The notes beneath the pieces were generated by a model, which was given only the letters and a program-made list of their open reading frames with translations, made no database searches and was not told the origin of the DNA. Of a DNA stretch of 19,972 bases, positions 1-7,887 are shown in pieces. Each line of letters opens with the position of its first letter. The first letter of the stretch is position 1. The DNA is taken from positions 1 through 19,972 of the forward strand of contig DTUG01000029.1 in NCBI GenBank assembly GCA_012964275.1. The letters run 5' to 3'. The position numbers and the translations under genes were made by a program. The stretch is from Fidelibacterota bacterium (GTDB lineage Bacteria; Fidelibacterota; Marinisomatia; Marinisomatales; UBA1611).

Positions 1-39
1 ATGATCGGAAAAGAATATACAGCAGAGGCCATTGGGTGA
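1..39 (+). CDS. C-terminal tail of an unidentified upstream gene (partial)
   Basis: Frame 1 is open from the window edge and ends at a TGA at 37-39. The stop overlaps the GTG start of prfA as a GTGA unit, the same tight coupling used elsewhere in this operon. Only about 12 residues (MIGKEYTAEAIG) are visible. They do not look like the end of ribosomal protein L31, a common neighbour of prfA. I cannot name the gene, and the coding call rests mainly on the overlap. Confidence 0.4.
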   Translation: MIGKEYTAEAIG

Positions 40-1103
40 GAGATAAGTTAGAAGCCATCATTGAAAAACATGCTTACTTGGCTGAACAGATGGCCAATCC
101 GGAAATATATAGTAACCAGGAAAAACTTACGCCTATAGCGAAGGAGCATAGCGCCATGGAAAAGATCGTTTCTGTAGGGAAAGAATACATCTCTGTGCTG
201 GACAAGATCGTTGATGATAAAGAGATCTTGGAAGGCGATTATGAAGATCTGAAAGAAATCGCTCAGGAAGAATTATATGAATTAGAAGCAAACCAGGTAG
301 AATTGGAAGAAAAGCTCAAATTTCTCCTTTTACCGAAAGATCCCAATGATGATAAGAACCTGATTTTGGAGATTCGTGCAGGAACCGGCGGTGATGAAGC
401 GGCCCTTTTTGCGGCAGATCTTTACCGCGTTTATACGCGCTATGCAGAAAGGAATAATTGGACATTCAAGATCCTGAATTCGTCCGATACAGGAATTGGT
501 GGCATAAAAGAAGCCATTTTGTCTATGCAGGGCGAAGGTGCATTCGGGATGCTGAAATATGAGAGTGGCGTTCATCGTGTTCAACGAGTGCCGAAAACGG
601 AGACCAGTGGGCGGGTTCATACCTCTGCAGCAACGGTGGCTGTATTGCCGGAAGCAGAGGATGTAGATATTGAAGTAAACGATGCAGACCTGAAGATTGA
701 CACGTATCGTGCCAGTGGTGCCGGCGGGCAACATGTAAATAAAACAGAATCTGCCGTTCGGGTCACCCACGTTCCCACGGGTTTGGTGGTGACTTGTCAG
801 GATGAATCATCCCAGCATAAAAATCGTTCCGCAGCGCTAAAAGTGTTGAAGTCGCGATTGCTGGCTGCCGAACAGGAAAAGGCTGCAGCCCAGCGTGCTG
901 CAGAACGAAAAAACCTTGTTTCCACCGGTGACAGATCAGCCAAGATTAGAACCTACAATTTCCCACAGGGCCGTGTTACAGACCACCGTATCAATTTTAC
1001 TTCCCATCGCTTGAATGAGATTTTAGATGGCGACATTACAGAGATCATTATTCAATTAAAGATTGCCGCACAGCAAGAACTGCTAGCCGCAGCCCTGGAA
1101 TGA
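36..1103 (+). CDS. prfA: Peptide chain release factor 1 (RF1)
   Basis: Cytoplasmic class-I release factor that recognises UAA and UAG in the ribosomal A site and triggers peptidyl-tRNA hydrolysis. At 355 aa it has normal RF1 length. The N-terminal ~100 residues are helical and charged. The PxT stop-codon-reading tripeptide is PKT at residues 186-188, in the context HRVQRVPKTETSGR. The catalytic GGQ is at 230-232 within RASGAGGQHVNKTESAVR. The PxT motif and the RF1-type flanking sequence separate it from RF2, which carries SPF. The GTG start overlaps the upstream stop, and no strong Shine-Dalgarno is seen. It is followed by prmC, whose product methylates the glutamine of GGQ (Q232 here), a classic functional pairing. 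Confidence 0.97.
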   Translation: MRDKLEAIIEKHAYLAEQMANPEIYSNQEKLTPIAKEHSAMEKIVSVGKEYISVLDKIVDDKEILEGDYEDLKEIAQEELYELEANQVELEEKLKFLLLPKDPNDDKNLILEIRAGTGGDEAALFAADLYRVYTRYAERNNWTFKILNSSDTGIGGIKEAILSMQGEGAFGMLKYESGVHRVQRVPKTETSGRVHTSAATVAVLPEAEDVDIEVNDADLKIDTYRASGAGGQHVNKTESAVRVTHVPTGLVVTCQDESSQHKNRSAALKVLKSRLLAAEQEKAAAQRAAERKNLVSTGDRSAKIRTYNFPQGRVTDHRINFTSHRLNEILDGDITEIIIQLKIAAQQELLAAALE

Positions 1104-1104
1104 G

Positions 1105-1135
1105 TTGATATCACTGTTGCGATTCGTGATATCAA
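1105..1135. repeat. Perfect 10-bp inverted repeat between prfA and prmC
   Basis: Arms TTGATATCAC (1105-1114) and GTGATATCAA (1126-1135) are exact reverse complements separated by 11 bases. Each arm contains the self-palindrome TGATATCA, and the two copies lie 21 bp apart, about two helical turns. No T-tract follows, so it does not look like an intrinsic terminator. It could be an mRNA hairpin or a paired protein-binding site. Confidence 0.6.
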
Positions 1136-1143
1136 TATAAGTT

Positions 1144-2019
1144 GTGCAGGCGATTTCTACAGGAAAAAAAAATTGGCTCATTATTGACTTGATTCATTGG
1201 GCAGAATCCTTTTTTTCAAAAAAAGGATTTAAGAATCCACGTCGGGAAATTGAACATCTTTTATGTGTTGTCTTGCGTTGTAAACGTATAGACGTCTATC
1301 TCCGGTTTGAAGAACCCTTGTCTGAATCTCAACTGGACACGCTCCGCAGTTTGATAAAACGGCGACTTGAAAGAGAACCACTCCAGTACATCACTGGTTC
1401 GTGTGAATTTTACGGACGGGAATTTTCTGTCAATAAGCATGTATTAATTCCGAGACCGGAAACGGAAAGGCTCATCGATATTGCTTTGGAGAAAATGAAG
1501 GGAGTTGATTCGCCGTCCATTTTAGATGTTGGGACAGGTTCAGGATGTATCGCCACAACATTGGCAATAGAAGTTCCAAGCGCAAAAATCTTGGGGATTG
1601 ATCTATCCCCAGAAGCACTCAAGGTTTCGGAAGAGAATAAAGAAAAACTGGGTGTGGACAATGTAATCTTTGAAGAGTTGAATATCTTGGATCAATTACC
1701 AGAAGGCCCGTTTGATCTGTTAGTTTCGAATCCGCCTTATGTTCCACAAGAAGAAATGGAAGGACTTATGAAAGATGTAAAAGACTTTGAGCCCTCCGTT
1801 GCTCTGACGGATAAAAATGACGGTCTCACTTTTTATCGATACTTTTCTCAGATAGCAAAGAATATGATCAATGCTGGTGGCTGGCTGATTTTAGAAGTGG
1901 GCTTGGATAAACATCCACAATTGGCGAAGGATATATTCTCTCAGTCTGGATTTGAAAATATACAGTTAATAAAAGATTATAATGGTGATGATCGGGTTTT
2001 AACAGTTCCAATAGGATGA
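1144..2019 (+). CDS. prmC: Release-factor glutamine N5-methyltransferase PrmC/HemK
   Basis: S-adenosylmethionine-dependent methyltransferase that modifies the GGQ glutamine of RF1 and RF2 and so raises termination efficiency. It has 291 aa, the usual length. An N-terminal helical release-factor-binding domain (to about residue 95) precedes a Rossmann methyltransferase domain. The SAM-binding motif DVGTGSG is at 128-134, an acidic ribose-binding residue follows in GIDLS, and the family signature NPPY is at 196-199 (SNPPYVPQEE). The start is GTG at 1144, 40 bp after prfA, with no clear Shine-Dalgarno. The stop overlaps the ATG of the next gene (ATGA at 2016). The 5' coding part contains a run of nine A and a strong palindrome at 1205-1229, listed separately. 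Confidence 0.96.
   Translation: MQAISTGKKNWLIIDLIHWAESFFSKKGFKNPRREIEHLLCVVLRCKRIDVYLRFEEPLSESQLDTLRSLIKRRLEREPLQYITGSCEFYGREFSVNKHVLIPRPETERLIDIALEKMKGVDSPSILDVGTGSGCIATTLAIEVPSAKILGIDLSPEALKVSEENKEKLGVDNVIFEELNILDQLPEGPFDLLVSNPPYVPQEEMEGLMKDVKDFEPSVALTDKNDGLTFYRYFSQIAKNMINAGGWLILEVGLDKHPQLAKDIFSQSGFENIQLIKDYNGDDRVLTVPIG
1205..1229. repeat. 25-bp palindrome (12-bp arms, 1-base centre) inside prmC
   Basis: The left arm AATCCTTTTTTT (1205-1216) and the right arm AAAAAAAGGATT (1218-1229) are exact reverse complements around C1217. A second AATCC at 1234-1238 could pair with the same GGATT (1225-1229) across a 4-base loop, so two hairpins would be mutually exclusive. It lies in codons about 21-29 of prmC. 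It may simply reflect AT-rich codons for the ESFFSKKGF stretch, but the exactness is notable. Confidence 0.65.
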
Positions 2020-2855
2020 ATCGACTAATTGCACACATTCGTTTGTTAAGACCCCTAAACTTATTCACTAGCGCTTTAGCCGTACTATTGTCATCTCTGA
2101 TTGTGCATTACCGGGGTCCAGTGGAAATTACAATCTTAGTGACTTTTGTTGTCATTAGCTTTAATGCAGCTGCCAATGCTTTCAACGATTATATAGACTA
2201 TGAGGTTGATAAGATTAACCGACCTTTGCGCCCCCTCAGTTTGGGGTTGGTTTCGAGAGAGAGTGCTTTATTTTTAACTCTTATTTTGTTTGGTATAGGA
2301 AGTATTGCTGTTTTAGAGTTAAACAAGACTGCACAGCTAATTGCTTTTGGTTTTGCCCTACCGCTTATGATCATTTACAGTTGGCTTTTAAAAGGAGTAC
2401 CACTGGTTGGAAATGTTGTTGTTTCCACTATTTTAGGAATGACATTTCTGTTTTCCGGAACCGCATTTGAAAATTTAAAGGCTATGATCATTCCGGCAGC
2501 CCTTGCTTTCGGGTTGACAATGGTTAGGGAATTGGTAAAGGATATAGCTGACATGGATGGAGACCAATCTTCTGGATTAAAAACTTATCCTGTCTATTTT
2601 GGTTTAAAGAATGCGGTGAAGCTAACGTTGGTGTTGGCAGCAGTAATTGGTATCGGTGCCTTTATTCCTTTTTTAACAGGATATTATGGTATAGGATATG
2701 GTGTTTTATTGATTCTGGTCGTTGAGATTCCTTTGGGTGTTGTGGTAGTTTCACTGATGAATAATCCGGGCATTACAGTAGCCATACGCAGTGCACGATT
2801 ATTAAAATTCAGTACTTTAGGAGGACTTATAGCCATTTATTTGGGGACACTTTAA
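2016..2855 (+). CDS. UbiA-family membrane prenyltransferase, digeranylgeranylglyceryl-phosphate-synthase-like
   Basis: Integral-membrane prenyltransferase of the UbiA superfamily, 279 aa with about 8-9 hydrophobic segments. Two Asp-rich motifs that bind Mg-diphosphate are present. The first is NDYIDYEVD at residues 57-65, followed by NRPLRP; the second is KDIADMDGD at 175-183, preceded by VRELV. The REx2KDIxDxxGD pattern is typical of (S)-2,3-di-O-geranylgeranylglyceryl phosphate synthase, the enzyme that attaches the second isoprenoid chain in archaeal-type ether lipids. Bacterial homologues with this annotation are common in the FCB group. The true substrate could instead be a quinone or another aromatic acceptor. 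The ATG overlaps the prmC stop, and the TAA stop overlaps the dnaE start (TAATG). No glycerol-1-phosphate dehydrogenase or GGGP synthase lies in the window. Confidence 0.8.
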   Translation: MNRLIAHIRLLRPLNLFTSALAVLLSSLIVHYRGPVEITILVTFVVISFNAAANAFNDYIDYEVDKINRPLRPLSLGLVSRESALFLTLILFGIGSIAVLELNKTAQLIAFGFALPLMIIYSWLLKGVPLVGNVVVSTILGMTFLFSGTAFENLKAMIIPAALAFGLTMVRELVKDIADMDGDQSSGLKTYPVYFGLKNAVKLTLVLAAVIGIGAFIPFLTGYYGIGYGVLLILVVEIPLGVVVVSLMNNPGITVAIRSARLLKFSTLGGLIAIYLGTL

Positions 2856-5800
2856 TGACTTCTGAATTTGTACATCTTCACAATCATTCCGATTATAGCC
2901 TGTTAGATGGTGCTCAGAGAGTTGATCAATTAGTCAATACAGTTGATGATCTCAAAATGGACACAGTTGCACTTACTGAACATGGAAATATGTTTAGTGT
3001 TATACCTTTTTACAAGCGGGTAAAAAGAGTAGGAATAAAACCTATCATTGGCTGTGAGATATATGTTTCGATAGGCAGTCGATTTGAAAAGAAAGCCAGA
3101 TCTGATGGCGGTTGGGGCAACAATCATCTTATTCTCCTTGCCCAGAACTTTACCGGGTACCGGAATTTGATGAAACTTGTAACAGCTGGTTACTTGGAAG
3201 GCTTTTATTATCGCCCCCGGATTGATTTAGAATTGCTTGAGAAATATAGTGATGGTCTGATCTGTCTTTCGGCGTGTTTGAAAGGGGAAGTTCCCGAAAA
3301 AATGCTTAATGGAGATTTTAAAGGAGCAAAAAGGTCAGCATTGCGATTCGCCGAAATTTTTCCTGACAGATATTATCTGGAGATTCAGAATCATGGAATC
3401 CCGGAAGAAATTACTAATATCGAAAATATGAGAAAACTTGCTCACGACTTATCGTTACCTCTAGTATGTACCAATGATGCTCATTATGCTCAAAAAGATC
3501 ACTGGGAAGCTCATGATATTCACATCTGCTTAGGGACAGGGAAGGAAAGAAATGATCCCAACCGTCTTCGATATGCCACACCGGAGTTTTATTTTAAAAG
3601 TCAGGACGAAATGTTTAAGCTGTTCAAAGAATTCCCCGAGGCCATTGAGAATACAAACCGTATTGCTGAGACTATTAATGTGGAGCTGGAAATGGGGGAT
3701 TACCATCTGCCCAATTTTCCAATTCCGGAAGACGCACCCAATCAGGATCCAGATGAATACCTTAAGGATTTGGCACATTCAGGTGCAGAAAAACTTTATG
3801 GCGAGGTAACTCCAAAAGTAAAGAAACAGCTTGATCATGAACTGGAAGTTATAAGAAATATGGGGTTTGCCGGGTATTTCCTGATTACTGCTGACTTTGT
3901 TCAGTATGCTAAAGATAAAAAGATACCAGTTGGACCCGGTCGTGGATCTGCTGCAGGAAGCATAGTGTCCTATTCTTTGGGTATCACCAGCATAGATCCA
4001 TTGAAGCATAATCTATTGTTTGAACGGTTTTTAAACCCAAACCGAGTCAGCCTGCCAGACATTGATATCGACTTCTGCATTGAGCGCCGTGGAGAAGTGA
4101 TAGATTATATAAAAACTCAATATGGTGAAAGATCCGTAACACAAATCATTACCTTTGGAACCATGAAGGCAAAACAGGTGGTTCGCGATGTAGGGCGAGT
4201 TATGGGTTACTCATATGGTGAAGTGGATCGTATTGCTAAAGCAATCCCAGATGATTTGAATATCACCCTGGATGACGCGATTGTGAAGAGTTCGCAGTTC
4301 CGGGAACTGGCGGAAAACGAATATAAAGAATTAATCGATCATTCTAGAGTCTTAGAAGGTATGCACCGGCATGCATCAATCCACGCAGCTGGCGTTGTTA
4401 TTGCTCCCGGTGAATTAACAGACTATGTGCCACTGTATAAATCATCTACAGATGATATAACCACACAGTATGACATGAAAGGATTGGAAGATCTGGGTCT
4501 ATTGAAAATGGATTTTTTAGGTTTGCGAAATTTAACTGTTATAGATAAAACAATAAAGTTGATCAGTGCAAAGGGGGAAGAAATTGATATTGAAAAAATT
4601 TCATTCGATGAATCGAAAGTTTATGAACTCTTTGCCAGCGGTTTGACCATTGGCGTGTTCCAGTTCGAATCTTCCGGCATGCGTGAATTTCTGAAGAAAC
4701 TAAAACCGTCTGTGATTGCTGACCTGATTGCTATGAATGCTCTTTATCGCCCTGGCCCTATGAGTAATATTGATAATTTTATTTCCCGTAAACACGGAAA
4801 GAAACGGATAGATTACCCTCATCCATCTTTGGAACCCATCCTGGAAGAAACTTATGGAATTATTGTTTATCAGGAACAGGTGATGGAAATCGCCCATGAA
4901 ATTGCTGGTTTTACACTGGCAGAAGCAGATATTATGCGTCGCGCCATGGGGAAAAAGGATAAAAAGTTGATGGATGAATTATCAGTGAAATTTGTTGAAG
5001 GGGCGCAGAATAAAGGGCTCAGTAAGGGCAAAGCTGAAGAAATATATTCTTTGATTGAGAAATTTGCTCAGTATGGTTTTAATAAGAGTCATTCTACTGC
5101 TTATGCTTATGTGGCATATCAAACGGCTTGGCTCAAAACATTTTTCCCGGCGGAGTTCATGTCTGCGAATCTAACCAGTGAAATGTCTACAATTGAAAGA
5201 GTAGTAACGCTGATAAATGAGTGTAAAAAATTGGGGATTGAGGTCAGGCCTCCGGATATAAATGTATCTCATATTTACTTTTCACCTATCGATGATAACG
5301 CAATTTCATATGGTTTGAATGCCATAAAAAATGTTGGTGAAAAAGCGCTTGAAAATATTCTGGAAAACAGGGATCAAGAAGGCACATTTAACTCGGTCTA
5401 TGATTTATGTTCCAGAGTTGATCAGCAGAAAGTAAATAAACGTGTTTTGGAGAGTTTGGTAAAATCAGGGGCTATGGACAGCTTGTCCGGTTCCCGTGCT
5501 CAAAAATATCAGGCTATTGATGATGCCATCCATTATGGTCAAAAGTTTCAGAATGGTGATAATAAAAATCAAGTAGACTTGTTTGGGAATGCTGAGGGTG
5601 ACAGCGTTTTAATAAAAATCCCTGATTTGCCATCTGTTGATGATTGGGTCGAAAAGGAAAGATTATGTTTCGAAAAAGAAGTATTAGGGCTGTATGTGAC
5701 AGGACACCCGCTCTTGGAGCATTCGGAGGATCTTGAAGAATTCACAACAGTCGACTTTACCGATAAGTTTAACCTTTCTAAAAATGAAACTATTACCGTA

Positions 5801-6292
5801 GGGGGGATGATTACCCGTGTTATGCGTAAATATGACCGTCGGAATCGACCGATGGCTTTTTTTGAAATGGATTGTATCGGTGGACATGTAGAGGTGATTG
5901 CTTTCTCGGATTGTTTTGCACAATACGAAGGACTAATTGAGAATGAGAAGGTTGTATTTGTTCGTGGAAAACCATCTGATAATTCAGATTTTTCAGATTT
6001 GAAAGTAATAGCTGATGAAATCTTTCCCGTTGAAAAAGCTCGCGTCATCTTATCAGGCAAGTTAGTTATACGTTTTAATTCTGGTGAAGTCGCACCGGAA
6101 GATATTGATAAATTATTTGAGGTTGCCCGGGGTTATCCAGGAGAATGTAATTTGGTTTTTCACCTTCCCAACAAAAATGGTAGTCGTCGTCCATTGCGCA
6201 TTCTGGCTCATAATATTAAGGTATCCTGTGATAAGGATTTTATTCGCCATCTTCGCCATCAGTATGGTAAAGACAACGTTTGGGTAGAATGA
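2855..6292 (+). CDS. dnaE: DNA polymerase III alpha subunit (DnaE1 type)
   Basis: Catalytic subunit of the replicative C-family polymerase, 1145 aa, full length. An N-terminal PHP domain (about 1-260) is followed by the polymerase palm, fingers and thumb, tandem helix-hairpin-helix near 'GLNAIKNVGEKAL', and a C-terminal OB-fold region ('ITVGGMITRVMRKYDRRNRPMAFFEMD'). Catalytic aspartates are D402 and D404 in PDIDIDF and D553 in KMDFLGLRN. The primer/nucleotide-binding GPGRGSAAGS is present. All nine metal ligands expected of an active PHP site appear intact: H9, H11, D18, H43, E68, H91, C141, D208 and H210. This suggests 3'-5' proofreading within this polypeptide, unlike E. coli, where the PHP is degenerate. 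The ATG at 2855 overlaps the upstream TAA by one base. The stop overlaps the dtd start. Confidence 0.98.
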   Translation: MTSEFVHLHNHSDYSLLDGAQRVDQLVNTVDDLKMDTVALTEHGNMFSVIPFYKRVKRVGIKPIIGCEIYVSIGSRFEKKARSDGGWGNNHLILLAQNFTGYRNLMKLVTAGYLEGFYYRPRIDLELLEKYSDGLICLSACLKGEVPEKMLNGDFKGAKRSALRFAEIFPDRYYLEIQNHGIPEEITNIENMRKLAHDLSLPLVCTNDAHYAQKDHWEAHDIHICLGTGKERNDPNRLRYATPEFYFKSQDEMFKLFKEFPEAIENTNRIAETINVELEMGDYHLPNFPIPEDAPNQDPDEYLKDLAHSGAEKLYGEVTPKVKKQLDHELEVIRNMGFAGYFLITADFVQYAKDKKIPVGPGRGSAAGSIVSYSLGITSIDPLKHNLLFERFLNPNRVSLPDIDIDFCIERRGEVIDYIKTQYGERSVTQIITFGTMKAKQVVRDVGRVMGYSYGEVDRIAKAIPDDLNITLDDAIVKSSQFRELAENEYKELIDHSRVLEGMHRHASIHAAGVVIAPGELTDYVPLYKSSTDDITTQYDMKGLEDLGLLKMDFLGLRNLTVIDKTIKLISAKGEEIDIEKISFDESKVYELFASGLTIGVFQFESSGMREFLKKLKPSVIADLIAMNALYRPGPMSNIDNFISRKHGKKRIDYPHPSLEPILEETYGIIVYQEQVMEIAHEIAGFTLAEADIMRRAMGKKDKKLMDELSVKFVEGAQNKGLSKGKAEEIYSLIEKFAQYGFNKSHSTAYAYVAYQTAWLKTFFPAEFMSANLTSEMSTIERVVTLINECKKLGIEVRPPDINVSHIYFSPIDDNAISYGLNAIKNVGEKALENILENRDQEGTFNSVYDLCSRVDQQKVNKRVLESLVKSGAMDSLSGSRAQKYQAIDDAIHYGQKFQNGDNKNQVDLFGNAEGDSVLIKIPDLPSVDDWVEKERLCFEKEVLGLYVTGHPLLEHSEDLEEFTTVDFTDKFNLSKNETITVGGMITRVMRKYDRRNRPMAFFEMDCIGGHVEVIAFSDCFAQYEGLIENEKVVFVRGKPSDNSDFSDLKVIADEIFPVEKARVILSGKLVIRFNSGEVAPEDIDKLFEVARGYPGECNLVFHLPNKNGSRRPLRILAHNIKVSCDKDFIRHLRHQYGKDNVWVE

Positions 6293-6735
6293 TTGCTGTA
6301 ATTCAAAGATGCACCCGTGGTAAAGTATCGGTTGATCATAAGACAATAGGGGAAATCAAACACGGACTGGTTATATTGTTGGGTGTAAAAAATAATGATG
6401 CGGAAAGTGATGCAGATTTTCTAGCACATAAGATATCCAACCTACGCATTTTTAACGATAAGAACGATAAAATGAATCTGTCTATTAAAGATGTAGGTGG
6501 ATCAGCATTGGTTATTAGTCAATTTACACTGTGTGGAGATACACGAAAAGGTCGGAGACCCAGTTTTATCAATGCTGCTTCACCGGATAAAGGAAACCGT
6601 CTTTATGAATGGTTTGCAAATCAATTAAAATTAAATGATGTGCCTGTAGAATTGGGTGAATTTGCAGCTATGATGGATATAGAACTGGTGAATAACGGTC
6701 CGGTGACGTTTGTATTGGACAGTTACGATAGATAA
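6289..6735 (+). CDS. dtd: D-aminoacyl-tRNA deacylase
   Basis: Homodimeric cytoplasmic enzyme that hydrolyses D-aminoacyl-tRNA (notably D-Tyr-tRNA) and also mischarged Gly-tRNAAla, protecting translation from wrong residues. I chose the ATG at 6289, which overlaps the dnaE stop as ATGA and gives 148 aa starting MIAVIQRCTRGKV, the normal N-terminus. A TTG three codons upstream (6280) is possible but unlikely. With this start the catalytic SQFT motif falls at residues 77-80 and the chirality-checking NxGPxT motif (NNGPVT) at 135-140, at the expected family spacing. It continues the translation/replication operon. Confidence 0.96.
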   Translation: MIAVIQRCTRGKVSVDHKTIGEIKHGLVILLGVKNNDAESDADFLAHKISNLRIFNDKNDKMNLSIKDVGGSALVISQFTLCGDTRKGRRPSFINAASPDKGNRLYEWFANQLKLNDVPVELGEFAAMMDIELVNNGPVTFVLDSYDR

Positions 6736-6798
6736 CCACGAAGTATATCAAATTTATTGGTTATGAACTGCCAAAGAAGGTAATTAATTTTTGGTATT

Positions 6799-7203
6799 AT
6801 GGAGCGAAAAACACGTATTGTCATGGCCAAACCTGGTCTTGATGGGCATGATCGCGGTATTAAGGTATTGGCAGCCGCCTACCGGGATGCAGGAATGGAA
6901 GTCATCTATCTGGGTCTGCGCCAGACACCAGAGATGATTGTTTCTGCCGCTATGCAGGAAGATGCGGATGTCATTGCCTTGTCCAGCCTTAACAATGCTC
7001 ATAATACGATTTTTCCCAGAGTGTTGGAGTTGATGAAAAAACAAAGACTCGATAATGTATTACTGGTAGGTGGTGGTATTATCCCTAAGAAAGATAAAAT
7101 TGCTTTGGAAGAAATAGGTGTTGGTAAATTGTTTGGCCCAGGCACACCAGTACAGGATACTATTGATTATATAACTGATTGGGTAAATAAAAACAGGCGT
7201 TGA
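6799..7203 (+). CDS. Methylmalonyl-CoA mutase-type B12-binding subunit (stand-alone C-terminal domain)
   Basis: A 134-aa cobalamin-binding Rossmann domain, equivalent to the C-terminal part of methylmalonyl-CoA mutase or the small subunit of split acyl-CoA mutases. H17 in DGHDRG (15-20) is the lower axial cobalt ligand. The serine/loop motif LSSLNNAH is at 61-68, GGGIIP at 91-96, and FGPGTP at 112-117. All are standard for the base-off/His-on B12 fold. The catalytic TIM-barrel subunit and the MeaB-type GTPase chaperone are not in this window, so a partner must be encoded elsewhere. The ATG at 6799 follows a 63-bp gap after dtd; an AAGAAGG upstream is too distant to be a convincing ribosome site. 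The TPR gene starts 1 bp after its stop. Other B12-dependent mutases (isobutyryl- or ethylmalonyl-CoA type) cannot be excluded. Confidence 0.9.
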   Translation: MERKTRIVMAKPGLDGHDRGIKVLAAAYRDAGMEVIYLGLRQTPEMIVSAAMQEDADVIALSSLNNAHNTIFPRVLELMKKQRLDNVLLVGGGIIPKKDKIALEEIGVGKLFGPGTPVQDTIDYITDWVNKNRR

Positions 7204-7204
7204 T

Positions 7205-7885
7205 ATGGACTTAAAAAATCAAATCGAACTTGAATTATATTTTGCCGACCATTTTGAAACAGTACTTTTCCCGGTATTAGCGGATATATATTTGCGCCAG
7301 GAAGATTTTCGCCGCGCTCGTAAAGTATGCAATATTGGCTTGGGCTATCATGAGAATGACTCAGCAGGCAGGTTTGTACTTGCTCAGGTTGAAAAAGCTG
7401 AAGGTAATCTAAAAGAGGCTGAAAAAGAACTGCACCATGTAATAAAATATAGTCCTGATCACTCTGCTGCTGCTATTATGCTCTGTGAAATTCAGACTGT
7501 GTTAGGTCGAGCGCCTTCCCGATTACTTAAATCCTGGAAACGGGTACTTGATCTTGACCCGACTAACCAAATCGCTGTTGAATTTGTATTAAAAATAGAA
7601 GGTGACAAGGAAAAACAAGTTGGAAAAAAACAGAAAATCAAGAAAAAATCGACTCAGCCTTCTACTAAACCAGAACCTGTTAAGGAATCTGCCGAACCAT
7701 TGAATGTTAGCGTACGATTGGCAACCTTTACTTTGGTCAATGTTCTCAAGAATCAAGGGTTATTTTATCAGGCACTGGAAGTTCTCGATTTACTTGAAGA
7801 AAAAGGAGAAGATCCGGATATGATCCGGCTTGAGCGGGAGGCTGTCAAAACCCTGATTGAGTCAGTACAGAAAGATTCTGAATAA
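7205..7885 (+). CDS. Tetratricopeptide-repeat protein, function unknown
   Basis: A 226-aa protein without a signal peptide or membrane segment, so probably cytoplasmic. About three degenerate TPR units occupy residues 23-122: 'LADIYLRQEDFRRARKV', 'LAQVEKAEGNLKEAEKEL' and 'LLKSWKRVLDLDPTN'. A lysine/proline-rich linker at about 131-166 (KKQKIKKKSTQPSTKPEPVK) leads to a last helix pair at about 172-200 ('TLVNVLKNQGLFYQALEVLD') resembling a further TPR. TPRs normally mediate protein-protein contacts. It is squeezed between the B12-binding subunit (1-bp gap) and the Xaa-Pro aminopeptidase (2-bp gap), so it is co-transcribed with them, but the sequence does not reveal its partner. Confidence 0.85.
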   Translation: MDLKNQIELELYFADHFETVLFPVLADIYLRQEDFRRARKVCNIGLGYHENDSAGRFVLAQVEKAEGNLKEAEKELHHVIKYSPDHSAAAIMLCEIQTVLGRAPSRLLKSWKRVLDLDPTNQIAVEFVLKIEGDKEKQVGKKQKIKKKSTQPSTKPEPVKESAEPLNVSVRLATFTLVNVLKNQGLFYQALEVLDLLEEKGEDPDMIRLEREAVKTLIESVQKDSE

Positions 7886-7887
7886 AT

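Noticed and set aside
5569..6060. Antisense frame of 163 codons opposite the 3' part of dnaE, and a similar one opposite prfA (330-770)
   Set aside because: They are shadows of strongly conserved genes, with no domain or signal of their own.
6280..6288. Upstream TTG start for dtd
   Set aside because: The ATG at 6289 gives the canonical N-terminus and catalytic motif numbering, and overlaps the dnaE stop.
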